Assembly: GCA_031376385.1 (NCBI GenBank)
Contig: JANMDQ010000003.1
Location: forward strand, 82,279 to 146,278
DNA length: 64,000 bases
DNA from: Aquisediminimonas sp031376385
GTDB lineage: Bacteria > Pseudomonadota > Alphaproteobacteria > Sphingomonadales > Sphingomonadaceae
Direction of reading: 5' to 3'
Shown: in pieces, positions 8,228 to 16,531 of the stretch
Layout: each line of letters opens with the position of its first letter
Position numbering within the stretch: position 1 is the first letter of the stretch
The notes under the pieces: model-generated
Database searches by the model: none
Told to the model about the DNA's origin: nothing
What the model saw: only the letters and a program-made list of their open reading frames with translations
Translations under genes and position numbers: made by a program

Positions 8228-9181
8228 CTAATCCACCCCCGCCAACGCCCCGCGTGCAAAGCCGTTAAACGCGGCGTCCAACGCGGCTGGATTCTCAATC
8301 AGCCCGTGGCCAGTGGCGGGGATGGTGACGACTGTCGTCCCGAACAACGTCGCCAGCCGTTCTGCATTGCTGAGCGGCAAGAAATCGCAGGAACCGCGCA
8401 CCACAAGGGCCGGGATTTTGAACGGGCCAGCGGGCTTGAACTTCAACGCGCCCAAGCTTTTGTCAATCAGGCGGTTGCCATAGACATTGCCGCCGGTGCC
8501 GGGCGGGGGCGGTTTGAGGTTTGCGCCTTTGCACACCATTCCGCCCATCAAATCATCATTGACGAGTGCATCGAACAGCGGGTTGACTTGGGATTGCGGC
8601 AGGCTGGCCTCCGCTGCGGCTCCTTCGCTGTCGATCTGGCGGACGGCGGCGGAGAGCTCTTTGCCGATCTTCACTTTGTCACGGTTGGTGACGCTGTAAT
8701 CGCGCTTCGGCCTAGTGCCGGGGTAGAAGCCGGGGGATGTCAGGATCACGCCAGCGGTGCGCGCGGGGAAGCGACTGGCGTAGAGCGTGGCCAGGCCGGC
8801 TCCGTAAGAACTGCCCCACAGGATCACGCGGTCATGGCCAAGTGCGGCGCGCAACGCCTCCACATCGGCGATGGCGCGTTCGATGGTATAGCCTGCGGCT
8901 GGGATAGCCTTGGACTTGCCGCCGCCTGCTTGGTCGAAATAAATGGTCGTGAAGCCTGCCGCGCGGAAGGGTGCCCCCTTCGCCTTTGCACCTTCGGTCG
9001 TGTACATGCCGGGGCCGCCGTGGAGGAAAATGACAGGCGTCTTGTGGATTGGTTTGTCGGCGGCCAGCGTCCAAGTGGCGAGTTCGGACCCGGTGGGGAG
9101 TTTGACCATCACAGGTGCAGTCTGGGCTGCGGCGGGCGAGGCGATGATGAGAGCTAAGCTCGCGAAAACACTCCATCTCAT
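8228..9181 (-). CDS. Exported alpha/beta hydrolase, proline iminopeptidase-like
   Basis: A 317-residue alpha/beta hydrolase with a signal peptide (MRWSVFASLALIIASPAAAQ, cleavage near 19), so periplasmic or outside. The oxyanion-hole motif FLHGGPG and the nucleophile elbow WGSSYGAG are as in family S33 proline iminopeptidases; the late histidine is in ATGHGL. Substrate unknown. It overlaps by 4 bp the upstream aldehyde dehydrogenase gene, so both are made from one transcript. Confidence 0.86.
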   Translation of the reverse strand: MRWSVFASLALIIASPAAAQTAPVMVKLPTGSELATWTLAADKPIHKTPVIFLHGGPGMYTTEGAKAKGAPFRAAGFTTIYFDQAGGGKSKAIPAAGYTIERAIADVEALRAALGHDRVILWGSSYGAGLATLYASRFPARTAGVILTSPGFYPGTRPKRDYSVTNRDKVKIGKELSAAVRQIDSEGAAAEASLPQSQVNPLFDALVNDDLMGGMVCKGANLKPPPPGTGGNVYGNRLIDKSLGALKFKPAGPFKIPALVVRGSCDFLPLSNAERLATLFGTTVVTIPATGHGLIENPAALDAAFNGFARGALAGVD

Positions 9182-10614
9182 GCCTGATGCACCGCTTTGG
9201 TCACATAATATCCGTCCAGCCCCTCTGGCCCGCCTTCGCTGCCGAAGCCGGATTCCTTGACGCCCCCGAACGGCGCATCATGAGTGCTTAGCGCGAACGT
9301 GTTGATGCCGACCATGCCGCTGTCCAGCCCGTCCGCAACTGCGTTTGCTGTGTGGATGTTTGTGGTAAACGCGTAAGACGCCAACCCGAACGGCAAGCGG
9401 TTGGCCTGTTCCAGCACTTCGTCGAGGCGTTCAAACGGCCGCGTCACGGCGACTGGCCCGAACGGCTCGTTCGACATGATATCCGCATCCAGTGGCACAT
9501 CTGATAGCAAAGTCGGCTGGAAGAAAAATCCATCGCCGTAGCTTTCCCCGCCTGAGTTGAGCGTTGCGCCTTTGGCAACGGCGTCAGCGACCAATGCCCC
9601 AATTGCAGTCGGACGGCGCGGGTTGGCGAGTGGCCCCATTTTCGTGGATGCGTCCATACCGTCACCCACGGGATAGCCTTTCATCCGGTCCGTAAAGCCC
9701 GCCACAAAGCGGTCATAAATTCCCGCCTGCACATAGAAACGCGTCGGCGACACACAGACTTGCCCGGCGTTGCGGAACTTCTGAGGGACGACCATGTCCA
9801 TCGTCTTTTCAAAATCACAGTCTTCAAAGATCAGCACCGGCGCATGGCCGCCCAGCTCCATCGTCATCCGCTTCACCCCGTCTGCGCACAGCCGCATCAG
9901 ATGCTTGCCCACGGGAACGGAGCCGGTGAAGCTGACGTTGCGGATGGTGGGCGATGCGATGAGCGTGCGACTGACCAGATCAGGCACCCCGTAGACGAGT
10001 TGCGCCACGCCCGCTGGAACGCCTGCATCAATCACGCAAGCCATCAACGCGCTGGTGCAGCCCGGTGTTTCCTCTGGCGGCTTGGCAATGACGGAACAGC
10101 CTGCGGCCAATGCGGCGGCCAGCTTTTTCGACATCAGGTAAACAGGGAAATTCCACGGCGTGAAGGATGCGACAGGGCCAACTGGCTGCTTGATCACCAT
10201 CGCGCGCTGACCCGACGGGCGCACAAGGACGCGGCCGTAACTGCGCTTGGCTTCCTCCCCGAAATAATCGAACATGGCCGCGCTGGAGATGACTTCGCCG
10301 CGCGCTTCGCCAATTGGTTTGCCTTGTTCAAGCGTGAGCAACGTGGCGATATGTTCGGTGCGCGCGCGGATCAGGTCGGCGGCTTTGTGGAGGATCGCGG
10401 CGCGTTCATTCACATCCACATGACGCCAATGATCAAACCCCTTTTGCGATGCGGCCAGTGCCTCTTGCAAATCGGCCTCAGTGGCGAGTGGCTGTTCCGC
10501 AATGGTGTTGCCTGTTGCGGGGTTGACGACGGCATGGGCATCACGCCCTTCACCCAGCCGCCAGCTGCCATTGATGAATAGTTTCAGGTCTGCATCATAA
10601 GTCGTTGTCATCAT
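9178..10614 (-). CDS. NAD(P)-dependent aldehyde dehydrogenase, succinate-semialdehyde type
   Basis: A 478-residue aldehyde dehydrogenase. The cofactor loop FTGSVPVGK, the general base in MELGGHAPV and the catalytic cysteine in NAGQVCVSPTRF are all present. Overall it most resembles GabD-like succinate-semialdehyde dehydrogenases (TPWNFPVYL, NEPFGPVA), but no GABA transaminase is nearby, so the exact aldehyde is uncertain. Two ATG codons stand in tandem at the start. Confidence 0.87.
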   Translation of the reverse strand: MMTTTYDADLKLFINGSWRLGEGRDAHAVVNPATGNTIAEQPLATEADLQEALAASQKGFDHWRHVDVNERAAILHKAADLIRARTEHIATLLTLEQGKPIGEARGEVISSAAMFDYFGEEAKRSYGRVLVRPSGQRAMVIKQPVGPVASFTPWNFPVYLMSKKLAAALAAGCSVIAKPPEETPGCTSALMACVIDAGVPAGVAQLVYGVPDLVSRTLIASPTIRNVSFTGSVPVGKHLMRLCADGVKRMTMELGGHAPVLIFEDCDFEKTMDMVVPQKFRNAGQVCVSPTRFYVQAGIYDRFVAGFTDRMKGYPVGDGMDASTKMGPLANPRRPTAIGALVADAVAKGATLNSGGESYGDGFFFQPTLLSDVPLDADIMSNEPFGPVAVTRPFERLDEVLEQANRLPFGLASYAFTTNIHTANAVADGLDSGMVGINTFALSTHDAPFGGVKESGFGSEGGPEGLDGYYVTKAVHQA

Positions 10615-10647
10615 TTAGCTCTTTTTCTGTGAGGGTCAGTGTGTGGC

Positions 10648-11928
10648 TTAACCTGCGAGGGCCTGTTCCAGATCGGCAATGATATCATCGACATGTTCAA
10701 TGCCCACCGACAGCCGCACAACATCCGGCCCGGCCCCGGCGCTAATCTGGCCTGCCTCATCCAGTTGCCGGTGCGTGGTTGAGCTGGGGTGAATGATCAG
10801 CGAGCGGGTGTCACCGATATTGGCGAGATGGCTGAACAGCTTAACCTTTGACACAAGCGTAATGCCAGCGTCATATCCGCCCTTCAGGCCGAAGGTGAAT
10901 ACTGCACCTGCACGTCCGCCCAGATAGCGGTTGGCGAGATCATGATAGCGGTTATCGCTTAACCCAGCATAGGAGACCCAAGACACAGCAGGGTGCGCCT
11001 GCAACCAAGTCGCCACGGCCATCGCATTGGTGCAGTGCCGCTCCATCCGCAGCATCAGCGTTTCCATGCCCGTGAGGATCTGGAAGGCGTTAAACGGCGA
11101 AAGCGTTGGCCCCAGATCGCGCATCCCCTGCGTGCGGCAGGCAAGGATGAAGGCCAGATTGCCGAAACTTTCGGTGAAGATTTTGCCGTGATAAGACGGG
11201 CAGGGCTGCGACAGCGCGGCGAATTTATCCGATGCGGCCCAGTCAAACTTCCCAGCGTCCACAATCAATCCGCCAATGCTATTGCCGTGGCCGCCCAGAA
11301 ATTTGGTGGCGGAATGAACCACGATATCTGCGCCATGTTCAATCGGACGGCATAGTGCGGGCGTGGCCATGGTATTGTCGACGATCAGGGGAATGCCCGC
11401 CGCGTGCGCAACATCTGCAATGGCCTGAATATCCTGCACAACACCGCCCGGATTGGCGAGGCTTTCGATGAACACCGCGCGCGTCTCCGGCGTGATCGCG
11501 GCTGCAACGGCGGCAATATCATCCGCATCAACGAAAGTAGACTGCCAGCCCATTTTCTTGAAACTATGCCCAATCTGCGTCAACGACCCACCATATAGCT
11601 TGCGCGACGCCACAATGTGACAGCCCGGCTCCATCAACGTGTGAAACGCCAGAAACTGAGCCGCATGGCCCGATGCAGTCGCAAGTGCCGCGACGCCGCC
11701 TTCAAGAGCCGCAATCTTGCCCTCCAGCGCGCCAGTGGTGGGGTTCATCAGGCGCGTGTAGATATTCCCAAACGCCTCCAAATTGAACAGGCTGGCCGCG
11801 TGATCAACATCATCAAACACATAAGACGCCGTCTGATAAATCGGCGTAATCCGCGCTTTCGTGGTCGGGTCCGGCTCTGTTCCGGCGTGAACGGCCAGGG
11901 TTTCGAGTTGTTGTGTCACGGGGATCAT
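10648..11928 (-). CDS. metY: O-acetylhomoserine sulfhydrylase
   Basis: A 426-residue PLP enzyme of the Cys/Met metabolism class that joins O-acetylhomoserine with sulfide to give homocysteine. The PLP lysine is in VHSATKFLGGHG and the family opening TLAVHAGTEPDP...TPIYQTASYVF is intact. ATG 11928 is chosen because AGGAG lies 4 nt upstream; the frame runs on to 11961. On the mRNA, GCTCC (11959-11955) could pair with the GGAGC that covers the ribosome site (11933-11929); this is only 5 bp and no known riboswitch core was recognised. Confidence 0.93.
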   Translation of the reverse strand: MIPVTQQLETLAVHAGTEPDPTTKARITPIYQTASYVFDDVDHAASLFNLEAFGNIYTRLMNPTTGALEGKIAALEGGVAALATASGHAAQFLAFHTLMEPGCHIVASRKLYGGSLTQIGHSFKKMGWQSTFVDADDIAAVAAAITPETRAVFIESLANPGGVVQDIQAIADVAHAAGIPLIVDNTMATPALCRPIEHGADIVVHSATKFLGGHGNSIGGLIVDAGKFDWAASDKFAALSQPCPSYHGKIFTESFGNLAFILACRTQGMRDLGPTLSPFNAFQILTGMETLMLRMERHCTNAMAVATWLQAHPAVSWVSYAGLSDNRYHDLANRYLGGRAGAVFTFGLKGGYDAGITLVSKVKLFSHLANIGDTRSLIIHPSSTTHRQLDEAGQISAGAGPDVVRLSVGIEHVDDIIADLEQALAG

Positions 11929-12027
11929 GCTCCTGCAGTGGTTTTTCCCTCTTTGGAGCAAGATTGGGGAGAGATAAAGTGGGGTGATGGGGTTGGGGTT
12001 TGTGGACTATGTTGATGGTGAGCAGTC

Positions 12028-12056
12028 TTGACAGCCTATATCACATTAGATATAAA
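12028..12056 (+). promoter_or_regulatory. Promoter with palindromic operator for higBA, likely leaderless
   Basis: TTGACA (12028-12033), a 17-bp spacer and TATAAA (12051-12056). The expected transcript start falls at 12062-12063, on the ATG of the toxin gene, so the mRNA would be leaderless. An inverted repeat TATATC-N6-GATATA (12037-12042, 12049-12054) sits across the spacer and the -10 box and is a plausible site for autorepression by the antitoxin. Confidence 0.65.
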
Positions 12057-12061
12057 ATCAT

Positions 12062-12439
12062 ATGTCTTTGACTGATCCACCTCCCAAAAAAGCGCTCATA
12101 TGGATTGGCAGCAGCAAACGGGATTTGATCGCGATGCCCGTTGCGTTGCGTAAGGAATTCGGGGTCGCATTGGATATTGTGCAGCAAGGTTTGACGCCGG
12201 ATGGTGCCAAGTTGCTCAAGGGCAAAGCAGCCGGAACGACGCAATTGTCCGAGTATTATCACGGCGACACTTATCGCGCGGTTTACACGGTGGAACTGGA
12301 AGCGTGCCTTTATGTGCTGCACTGCTTTCAGAAGAAATCAAAGAAAGGCGCAGAGACGCCGAAACCCGATCTGGATTTGATTGAAACGCGTTTGAAAGTA
12401 GCGCGTGCACTCCATGCCGAACGACAAAGGAAAAACTGA
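12062..12439 (+). CDS. HigB-like toxin, RelE/Gp49 family
   Basis: A 125-residue protein of the phage-derived Gp49-like (DUF891) family, RelE-fold mRNA interferases of type II toxin-antitoxin modules. Typical pieces are LIWIGSSKRDLIAMPVALRK, the GDTYRAVYTVEL strand and the LHCFQKKSKKG basic strand. Toxin before antitoxin is the HigBA order. The stop overlaps the antitoxin ATG by one base (TGATG). No ribosome site precedes its ATG, in line with a leaderless mRNA. Confidence 0.88.
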   Translation: MSLTDPPPKKALIWIGSSKRDLIAMPVALRKEFGVALDIVQQGLTPDGAKLLKGKAAGTTQLSEYYHGDTYRAVYTVELEACLYVLHCFQKKSKKGAETPKPDLDLIETRLKVARALHAERQRKN

Positions 12440-12771
12440 TGCCTCACACCCAACCCGAATTTGAAGAAAGCAGCGGTAATGTCTTCGCCGATCTTGGCCT
12501 GCCCGATGCGGACGACCTTGCCTATAAGGCCGGTTTGATCGGATCAATCATGCGTTACCAGCGCGAACACGGCCTTAGCCAACTTGCACTCGCCCAACTT
12601 GTAGACATCCCCCAGCCACGCCTCTCCAACCTTTTCGCTGGTAAACTGAACGGCATCACCAGCGAGAAACTGATTAAAGCCTGCACCCGTCTGGGGCGGC
12701 ACGTGCGGATCGTAATTGAGGAGCATCCAAAGGAGGCTGTTGCCGGGCGAGTGGTGATGGAGGTGGCTTGA
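12439..12771 (+). CDS. HigA-like XRE-family antitoxin
   Basis: A 110-residue protein with the DADDLAYKAGLIGSI opening and an XRE helix-turn-helix (about residues 35-80: HGLSQLALAQLVDIPQPRLS). It should neutralise the HigB-like toxin encoded just upstream and repress the shared promoter, probably through the palindrome at 12037-12054. Confidence 0.88.
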   Translation: MPHTQPEFEESSGNVFADLGLPDADDLAYKAGLIGSIMRYQREHGLSQLALAQLVDIPQPRLSNLFAGKLNGITSEKLIKACTRLGRHVRIVIEEHPKEAVAGRVVMEVA

Positions 12772-12817
12772 GGGGGGGGATTGAAACAGCTCGCTTGAGG
12801 TTGTGTGATCATAAGAT

Positions 12818-13060
12818 TTGAAGCAGACAGCAATCCTAATAGATAATGGCAGCGATCATCATTATGGCCACGCCATCAATATCGCAATCGAAGCACTCAA
12901 GGCTGTGTTTTTTCTAAATGGCGGTGCAGCTACCGCGCTTGTTGCGCTGACTGGAAAAGGCAGCGGCCAACCAGACTACGGGATAGCAATAATTCTGTTC
13001 GGTGCAGGCGTGTGGTTTGCAGCAGTTCCCGGGACACCAGTTCCGGGGACACAATACTAA
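12818..13060 (+). CDS. Small membrane protein, probably truncated
   Basis: An 80-residue frame with a TTG start. Residues about 15-66 (HHYGHAINIAIEALKAVFFL, then NGGAATALVALTGKG and IAIILFGAGVWFAA) look like a two-helix membrane protein. The end is odd: the last 12 residues (VPGTPVPG...) are encoded by a tandem 15-bp repeat, suggesting that the original C-terminal part was lost when the repeat arose or inserted. Function unknown; the start is uncertain. Confidence 0.45.
   Translation: MKQTAILIDNGSDHHYGHAINIAIEALKAVFFLNGGAATALVALTGKGSGQPDYGIAIILFGAGVWFAAVPGTPVPGTQY
13024..13053. repeat. Tandem 15-bp repeat
   Basis: AGTTCCCGGGACACC is followed directly by AGTTCCGGGGACACA. Sequence of this type (GTTCCGGGGACAC) commonly accompanies REP-associated transposase or recombination relics; here no transposase is present. 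Confidence 0.7.
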
Positions 13061-13069
13061 TTAATCCCC

Positions 13070-13312
13070 TCAAGCCGCCGCCTCCAGCCGATCCGCCAGC
13101 CACATCTTGATCAGCGCCTGCCGGGTGACGCCGCGGGATTTGGCGTGCACGTCAAGCTTTGCGACCATGTGCTGCGGCATATCGAGGTTGACGCGTTTGG
13201 ATTCCAGCCCGGGGCGGCGGAAGCTGGACCAATCAAGATAGTCGCTCATGTCTTCACCATCGTCGAAACGGCGGTCAAATTCTTCGGCGCTAATCGCTTT
13301 TGCGGCTGACAT
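13070..13312 (-). CDS. brnA: BrnA-like antitoxin
   Basis: An 80-residue BrnA (COG3514) antitoxin. The ribbon-helix-helix part is SKRVNLDMPQHMVAKLDVHA followed by GVTRQALIKMWLADRL; the acidic SDYLDWSSFRRP segment would wrap the toxin. The cognate brnT normally lies immediately upstream; only a fragment of it remains (13290-13421), so this is an orphan antitoxin. Confidence 0.85.
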   Translation of the reverse strand: MSAAKAISAEEFDRRFDDGEDMSDYLDWSSFRRPGLESKRVNLDMPQHMVAKLDVHAKSRGVTRQALIKMWLADRLEAAA

Positions 13313-13421
13313 AGTCTTTCACCTCATTCTCTCTTGATCGCCGGACAGAGATGATGCGGATGATCTCATCTCGCATTGTGTAAACCGCCGCAGCATATCC
13401 GATTCCGCCCCCCCAACTCAC
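13290..13421 (-). pseudogene. brnT toxin remnant
   Basis: On the minus strand the frame reads GYAAAVYTMRDEIIRIISVR then RSRENEVKDYVSRKSD and a stop, overlapping the start of brnA as intact brnT genes do. This is the C-terminal third of BrnT (the RIISARxA...ExxxY end). The N-terminal two thirds are missing: the frame closes at 13428 and the adjacent oxygenase gene ends at 13418. The toxin is therefore broken. Confidence 0.75.
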
Positions 13422-14014
13422 CGATAGTTAAAACTGATCGATATCCGGTCGCTCTTCGCATTCCCCGCTGGCACTTCGTGGCGGAGCCAGCTTTCCCAGA
13501 GGAAAATGGTGCCTGCTTTGGGCATGGCATAATGGAAGGCGCGGGCGTCGTCTGTTGCGTCCGCCGTGCGCGTCGGTGCTGCCATCATGAGGGGCAGGCG
13601 CGGGTCTTCCAATTTCAGCGCCCCGCTGCCTTTGGGCACCGCGACATAGATCGTGCCAGACACAATGCTGTGCGGATGAATATGCCCGCTGTGCCCGCCG
13701 CCGGGATTCAGGATGTTCGCCCACATCGAATCGAGCTTCAACTTGCCGCAGTCCATGAACGCGGCTTTGGCATAGGCGCGGACGTGCTTATCGAGTGCGC
13801 GGCGCAAGTCTTCAAACGCAGGGTCGCGGTGGATCAGATCGTTGAGTGAGGCATAGCTGGTATAGCCGGGATAGCCATGATCCTTTGCCCAGGCGCGGCC
13901 CGCCTTGTCGCCTTTGGCCAGCGCGCGGCAGGACTGTTCCAGTTCAGCAATCAGCGCGTCATTGTCCAACGCAGCCTCATAAAAGCGAGTGACGAAAAGG
14001 GATTTGATGTTCAT
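13418..14014 (-). CDS. 2OG-Fe(II) oxygenase-like protein (TIGR02466 type)
   Basis: A 198-residue protein with the pattern of the TIGR02466 group of putative 2-oxoglutarate/Fe(II) oxygenases: NILNPGGGHSGHIHPHSIVS carries the metal-binding His residues, followed by GTIYVAVPKGSGALKLEDPR and the distal FLWESWLRHEVP with another His and Arg. Substrate unknown; members are thought to hydroxylate proteins or small molecules. ATG 14014 is the first start that leaves a family-like N-terminus (MNIKSLFVTRFY). It is divergent from the SMP-30 gene. Confidence 0.8.
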   Translation of the reverse strand: MNIKSLFVTRFYEAALDNDALIAELEQSCRALAKGDKAGRAWAKDHGYPGYTSYASLNDLIHRDPAFEDLRRALDKHVRAYAKAAFMDCGKLKLDSMWANILNPGGGHSGHIHPHSIVSGTIYVAVPKGSGALKLEDPRLPLMMAAPTRTADATDDARAFHYAMPKAGTIFLWESWLRHEVPAGNAKSDRISISFNYR

Positions 14015-14065
14015 ACCGGCGTTAATGCACATGCAATTGACATGACGCAATGAAGGAGAGTGATG

Positions 14066-14977
14066 ATGGATATCGTGACTGAAGGCCTGCGCTTTCCCGA
14101 AGGGCCCGTGGCGATGCCGGATGGCAGCGTCATCCTGACTGAAATCGAGGCGGGGCGGATCACGCGCGTCGCAGCAGACGGCACCAAAACGACCGTTGCA
14201 ACGCCGGGTGGCGGGCCGAATGGTCTGGCGATTGGCCCGGACGGAAAGCTGTATTGTTGCAACAACGGCGGGTTCCACTGGAATGAGCGTGATGGCTATC
14301 TGACGCCGCACGGTATCGCGTCAGACTATAGCGGCGGGCGGATCGAACGGATTGATATCGCAACCGGGGCAGTCGAAATCCTCTATAAATCTGGTGACTT
14401 TGGCTGCACTCTGCGCGGCCCCAATGATATTGTGTTTGATGATCACGGGGGCTTCTGGTTCACTGATCACGGCAAGCAAGACTTCACTACCCGCGCGCAC
14501 GATATTGTTGGTATTTTCTACGGCAAGGCCAATGGCACCCATCTGGAGGAAGTCATTTTCCCCTCCAACAACCCGAACGGTGTTGGCCTGTCGCCCGATG
14601 GCAAGCGGCTTTATGCGGCGGAAACCTATACCTGCCGGTTGATGGCCTTTGATGTCGTTGCACCGGGCAAAGTCGCCGATGCGTCTGGCCCGGGCGGGCA
14701 GGGCATTCCGCTTTACCGGCCTGCGGGATATAAATTCTTTGACAGTCTGGCGATGGAGGCAGGTGGTAACATTTGCGTCGCGACGATTGGGGAAAGCGGA
14801 ATTTCAGTTGTCTCACCTGCCGGGGAACTGGTGGAATTTGTGGCAACGCCTGACCTGTTCACGACCAACATCTGCTTTGGCGGGGCGGATATGATGGATG
14901 CTTGGATTTGCCTGTCCGGCACCGGAAAACTTGCCAAGACGCGCTGGGCAAGGCCGGGGCTGAAGCTTCGCTATTGA
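14066..14977 (+). CDS. SMP-30/gluconolactonase family lactonase
   Basis: A roughly 303-residue six-bladed beta-propeller of the SMP-30/LRE family, metal-dependent lactonases of sugar or related lactones. The first-blade TEGLRFPEGPVAMPDGSVIL with its metal-binding Glu, GPNGLAIGPDGKLY, and the NNPNGVGLSPDGKRLYAAET blade are typical. ATG 14066 gives a spacing of 7 nt from AAGGAG (14053-14058); ATG 14063 is the alternative. It is first in a three-gene operon with overlapping stops and starts. Confidence 0.86.
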   Translation: MDIVTEGLRFPEGPVAMPDGSVILTEIEAGRITRVAADGTKTTVATPGGGPNGLAIGPDGKLYCCNNGGFHWNERDGYLTPHGIASDYSGGRIERIDIATGAVEILYKSGDFGCTLRGPNDIVFDDHGGFWFTDHGKQDFTTRAHDIVGIFYGKANGTHLEEVIFPSNNPNGVGLSPDGKRLYAAETYTCRLMAFDVVAPGKVADASGPGGQGIPLYRPAGYKFFDSLAMEAGGNICVATIGESGISVVSPAGELVEFVATPDLFTTNICFGGADMMDAWICLSGTGKLAKTRWARPGLKLRY

Positions 14978-15870
14978 TGCGGTTTGCGGCTCTTTCTGTG
15001 CTGCTAATCGCCTCGCCTGCATTGGCAGACCGTGGTTCGCTGGTAATAGTGGGCGGCGGTCTATCTAAGGATAATGCCGCTATCTACCGCGCCTTCATTG
15101 ACCGAGTGCCAGCGGGCAAGACAATTGCGATTGTGCCGTCCGCTTCGGGGGAGCCGCAAGGGTCAGCCGATGATTTCGCTGCTAATCTGGTCAGTTACGG
15201 GGTTGATCGTTCGCGGATCAGCATCGTCGCGTTGGCAGAGGTTGATGATCCAGCGACTCCTTCGGCCAACGAAGCCAAATGGTCCATCAACGGGCGTAGC
15301 GCCGCTGAAATCGCCAAGATCAATCGCGCTGGCGGCATCTGGTTCACTGGCGGAGATCAGGCGCGGACGATGCGAGTGCTGGCGGGCACGCCCATGCTTA
15401 AGGCGATGCGCAAGCGGCTTAAATCTGGCGCGGTAATCGGCGGCACCAGTGCAGGTGCGGCGATCATGGGGGAGGGGATGATCCTTTGCGGTGACCCAGC
15501 CCTAGCCGATGTGAGTGCAGACGTCAGCCGCGATCCAAAGGACTGCGCTCCAGCGGAGGGACAGCCGGAGCCGTTGGTTGTTGGGCCGGGGCTTGGCTTC
15601 CTGCCCGGCTTCATCGTTGATCAGCATTTCACGCAGCGTAGACGCCAGCCAAGGTTGCAGCGTGCAGTGCGGGCGATGCGGGATGCAAATGGCTTTGGAT
15701 TTAAGGGCGTGGGCATTGATGAGGATACTGCTTTAGTGCTGGATTTTAAGGGGCCAGCGGTGGCAGTGGTCGGTCGCGGCAACATCCTATTGATGCAAAC
15801 CAAGGCCGACGCTCAACTCCTGAAACCAGAGGACCGTTTGCCCTCTCCCTTATTCCAAGGACAAAAATGA
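14977..15870 (+). CDS. Exported cyanophycinase-like peptidase S51
   Basis: A 297-residue protein with an N-terminal signal peptide (MRFAALSVLLIASPALA) and a family S51 fold. The nucleophile serine is in IGGTSAGAAIMGEGM, preceded by IWFTGGDQARTM, and the metal- or His-bearing stretch FIVDQHFTQRRRQ follows. Cyanophycinases degrade the storage polymer cyanophycin; secreted forms could act on external peptides with beta-Asp-Arg bonds. No cyanophycin synthetase is visible here. Its ATG overlaps the SMP-30 stop (TGATG). Confidence 0.85.
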   Translation: MRFAALSVLLIASPALADRGSLVIVGGGLSKDNAAIYRAFIDRVPAGKTIAIVPSASGEPQGSADDFAANLVSYGVDRSRISIVALAEVDDPATPSANEAKWSINGRSAAEIAKINRAGGIWFTGGDQARTMRVLAGTPMLKAMRKRLKSGAVIGGTSAGAAIMGEGMILCGDPALADVSADVSRDPKDCAPAEGQPEPLVVGPGLGFLPGFIVDQHFTQRRRQPRLQRAVRAMRDANGFGFKGVGIDEDTALVLDFKGPAVAVVGRGNILLMQTKADAQLLKPEDRLPSPLFQGQK

Positions 15871-16514
15871 CGACCACAACTGTGATATTTGATTTCGGCG
15901 GCGTGGTGACAACCTCACCATTTGATACGTTCAACCGGCTTGAGGCGGAGCGCGGCCTGCCGCGTGACTTCATTCGGGCGATCAATGCCGTTGACCGGGA
16001 CAATAATGCCTGGGCCAAGTTTGAGCGCGCGGAGATTTCAGCTGAACAGTTTGACGCCGCTTTTGCGGCCGAAGCTCAGGCAAAAGGCGTCGACCTTCGC
16101 GGTGCAGATGTGATCAAATGCTTGTCCGGTGATGTGCGCCCCCGCGTGGTGGCGGCGATGGATACGCTGAAGGCGGCGGGCTTTCGCCTCGGCTGCATCA
16201 CCAACAATGTGCCGAGTGGCGAAGGCCCCGGCATGGCGCACGGGATCGGTAAAGCCGAACAAGTTGCCGATGCGATGACGCGCTTTGAGGTCATCATCGA
16301 AAGCAGCAAAGTTGGCGTTCGCAAGCCCGATCCCCGTATCTATCAAATGATGTGTGACGCGCTGGGCGTCGCGGCGGCAGATTGCATCTATCTCGATGAC
16401 CTCGGCATAAACTGCAAACCGGCGTCGGAATTGGGGATGCATGCGATCAAAGTGGTGGGGGAGGCGCAGTTGCTGGCTGATCTTTCGGTCGCGACTGGGG
16501 TTGGGTTTGACTAG
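15867..16514 (+). CDS. HAD-IA family hydrolase
   Basis: A 215-residue HAD-superfamily protein, close to the N-terminal domain of epoxide hydrolases and YihX-like phosphatases. Motif I is VIFDFGGVVT, where the second aspartate is replaced by Gly as in many YihX-like members; motif II is GCITNN, motif III is around SSKVGVRKPD and motif IV is IYLDDLG. Substrate unknown. ATGA overlap couples it to the upstream cyanophycinase-like gene. Confidence 0.85.
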   Translation: MTTTTVIFDFGGVVTTSPFDTFNRLEAERGLPRDFIRAINAVDRDNNAWAKFERAEISAEQFDAAFAAEAQAKGVDLRGADVIKCLSGDVRPRVVAAMDTLKAAGFRLGCITNNVPSGEGPGMAHGIGKAEQVADAMTRFEVIIESSKVGVRKPDPRIYQMMCDALGVAAADCIYLDDLGINCKPASELGMHAIKVVGEAQLLADLSVATGVGFD

Positions 16515-16531
16515 CATTTGTCGAAGCAGCA

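Noticed and set aside
8306..9157. A 283-codon frame antisense to the exported alpha/beta hydrolase
   Set aside because: Shadow of a clear gene with signal peptide and catalytic motifs on the other strand.
11929..12027. A SAM-type riboswitch upstream of metY
   Set aside because: Only a 5-bp pairing over the ribosome site was found; none of the SAM-II or SAM/SAH core sequences was recognised. A covariance search would decide.
13024..13053. A CRISPR-like repeat
   Set aside because: Two adjacent 15-bp units without spacers and no cas genes; it is a simple tandem repeat.
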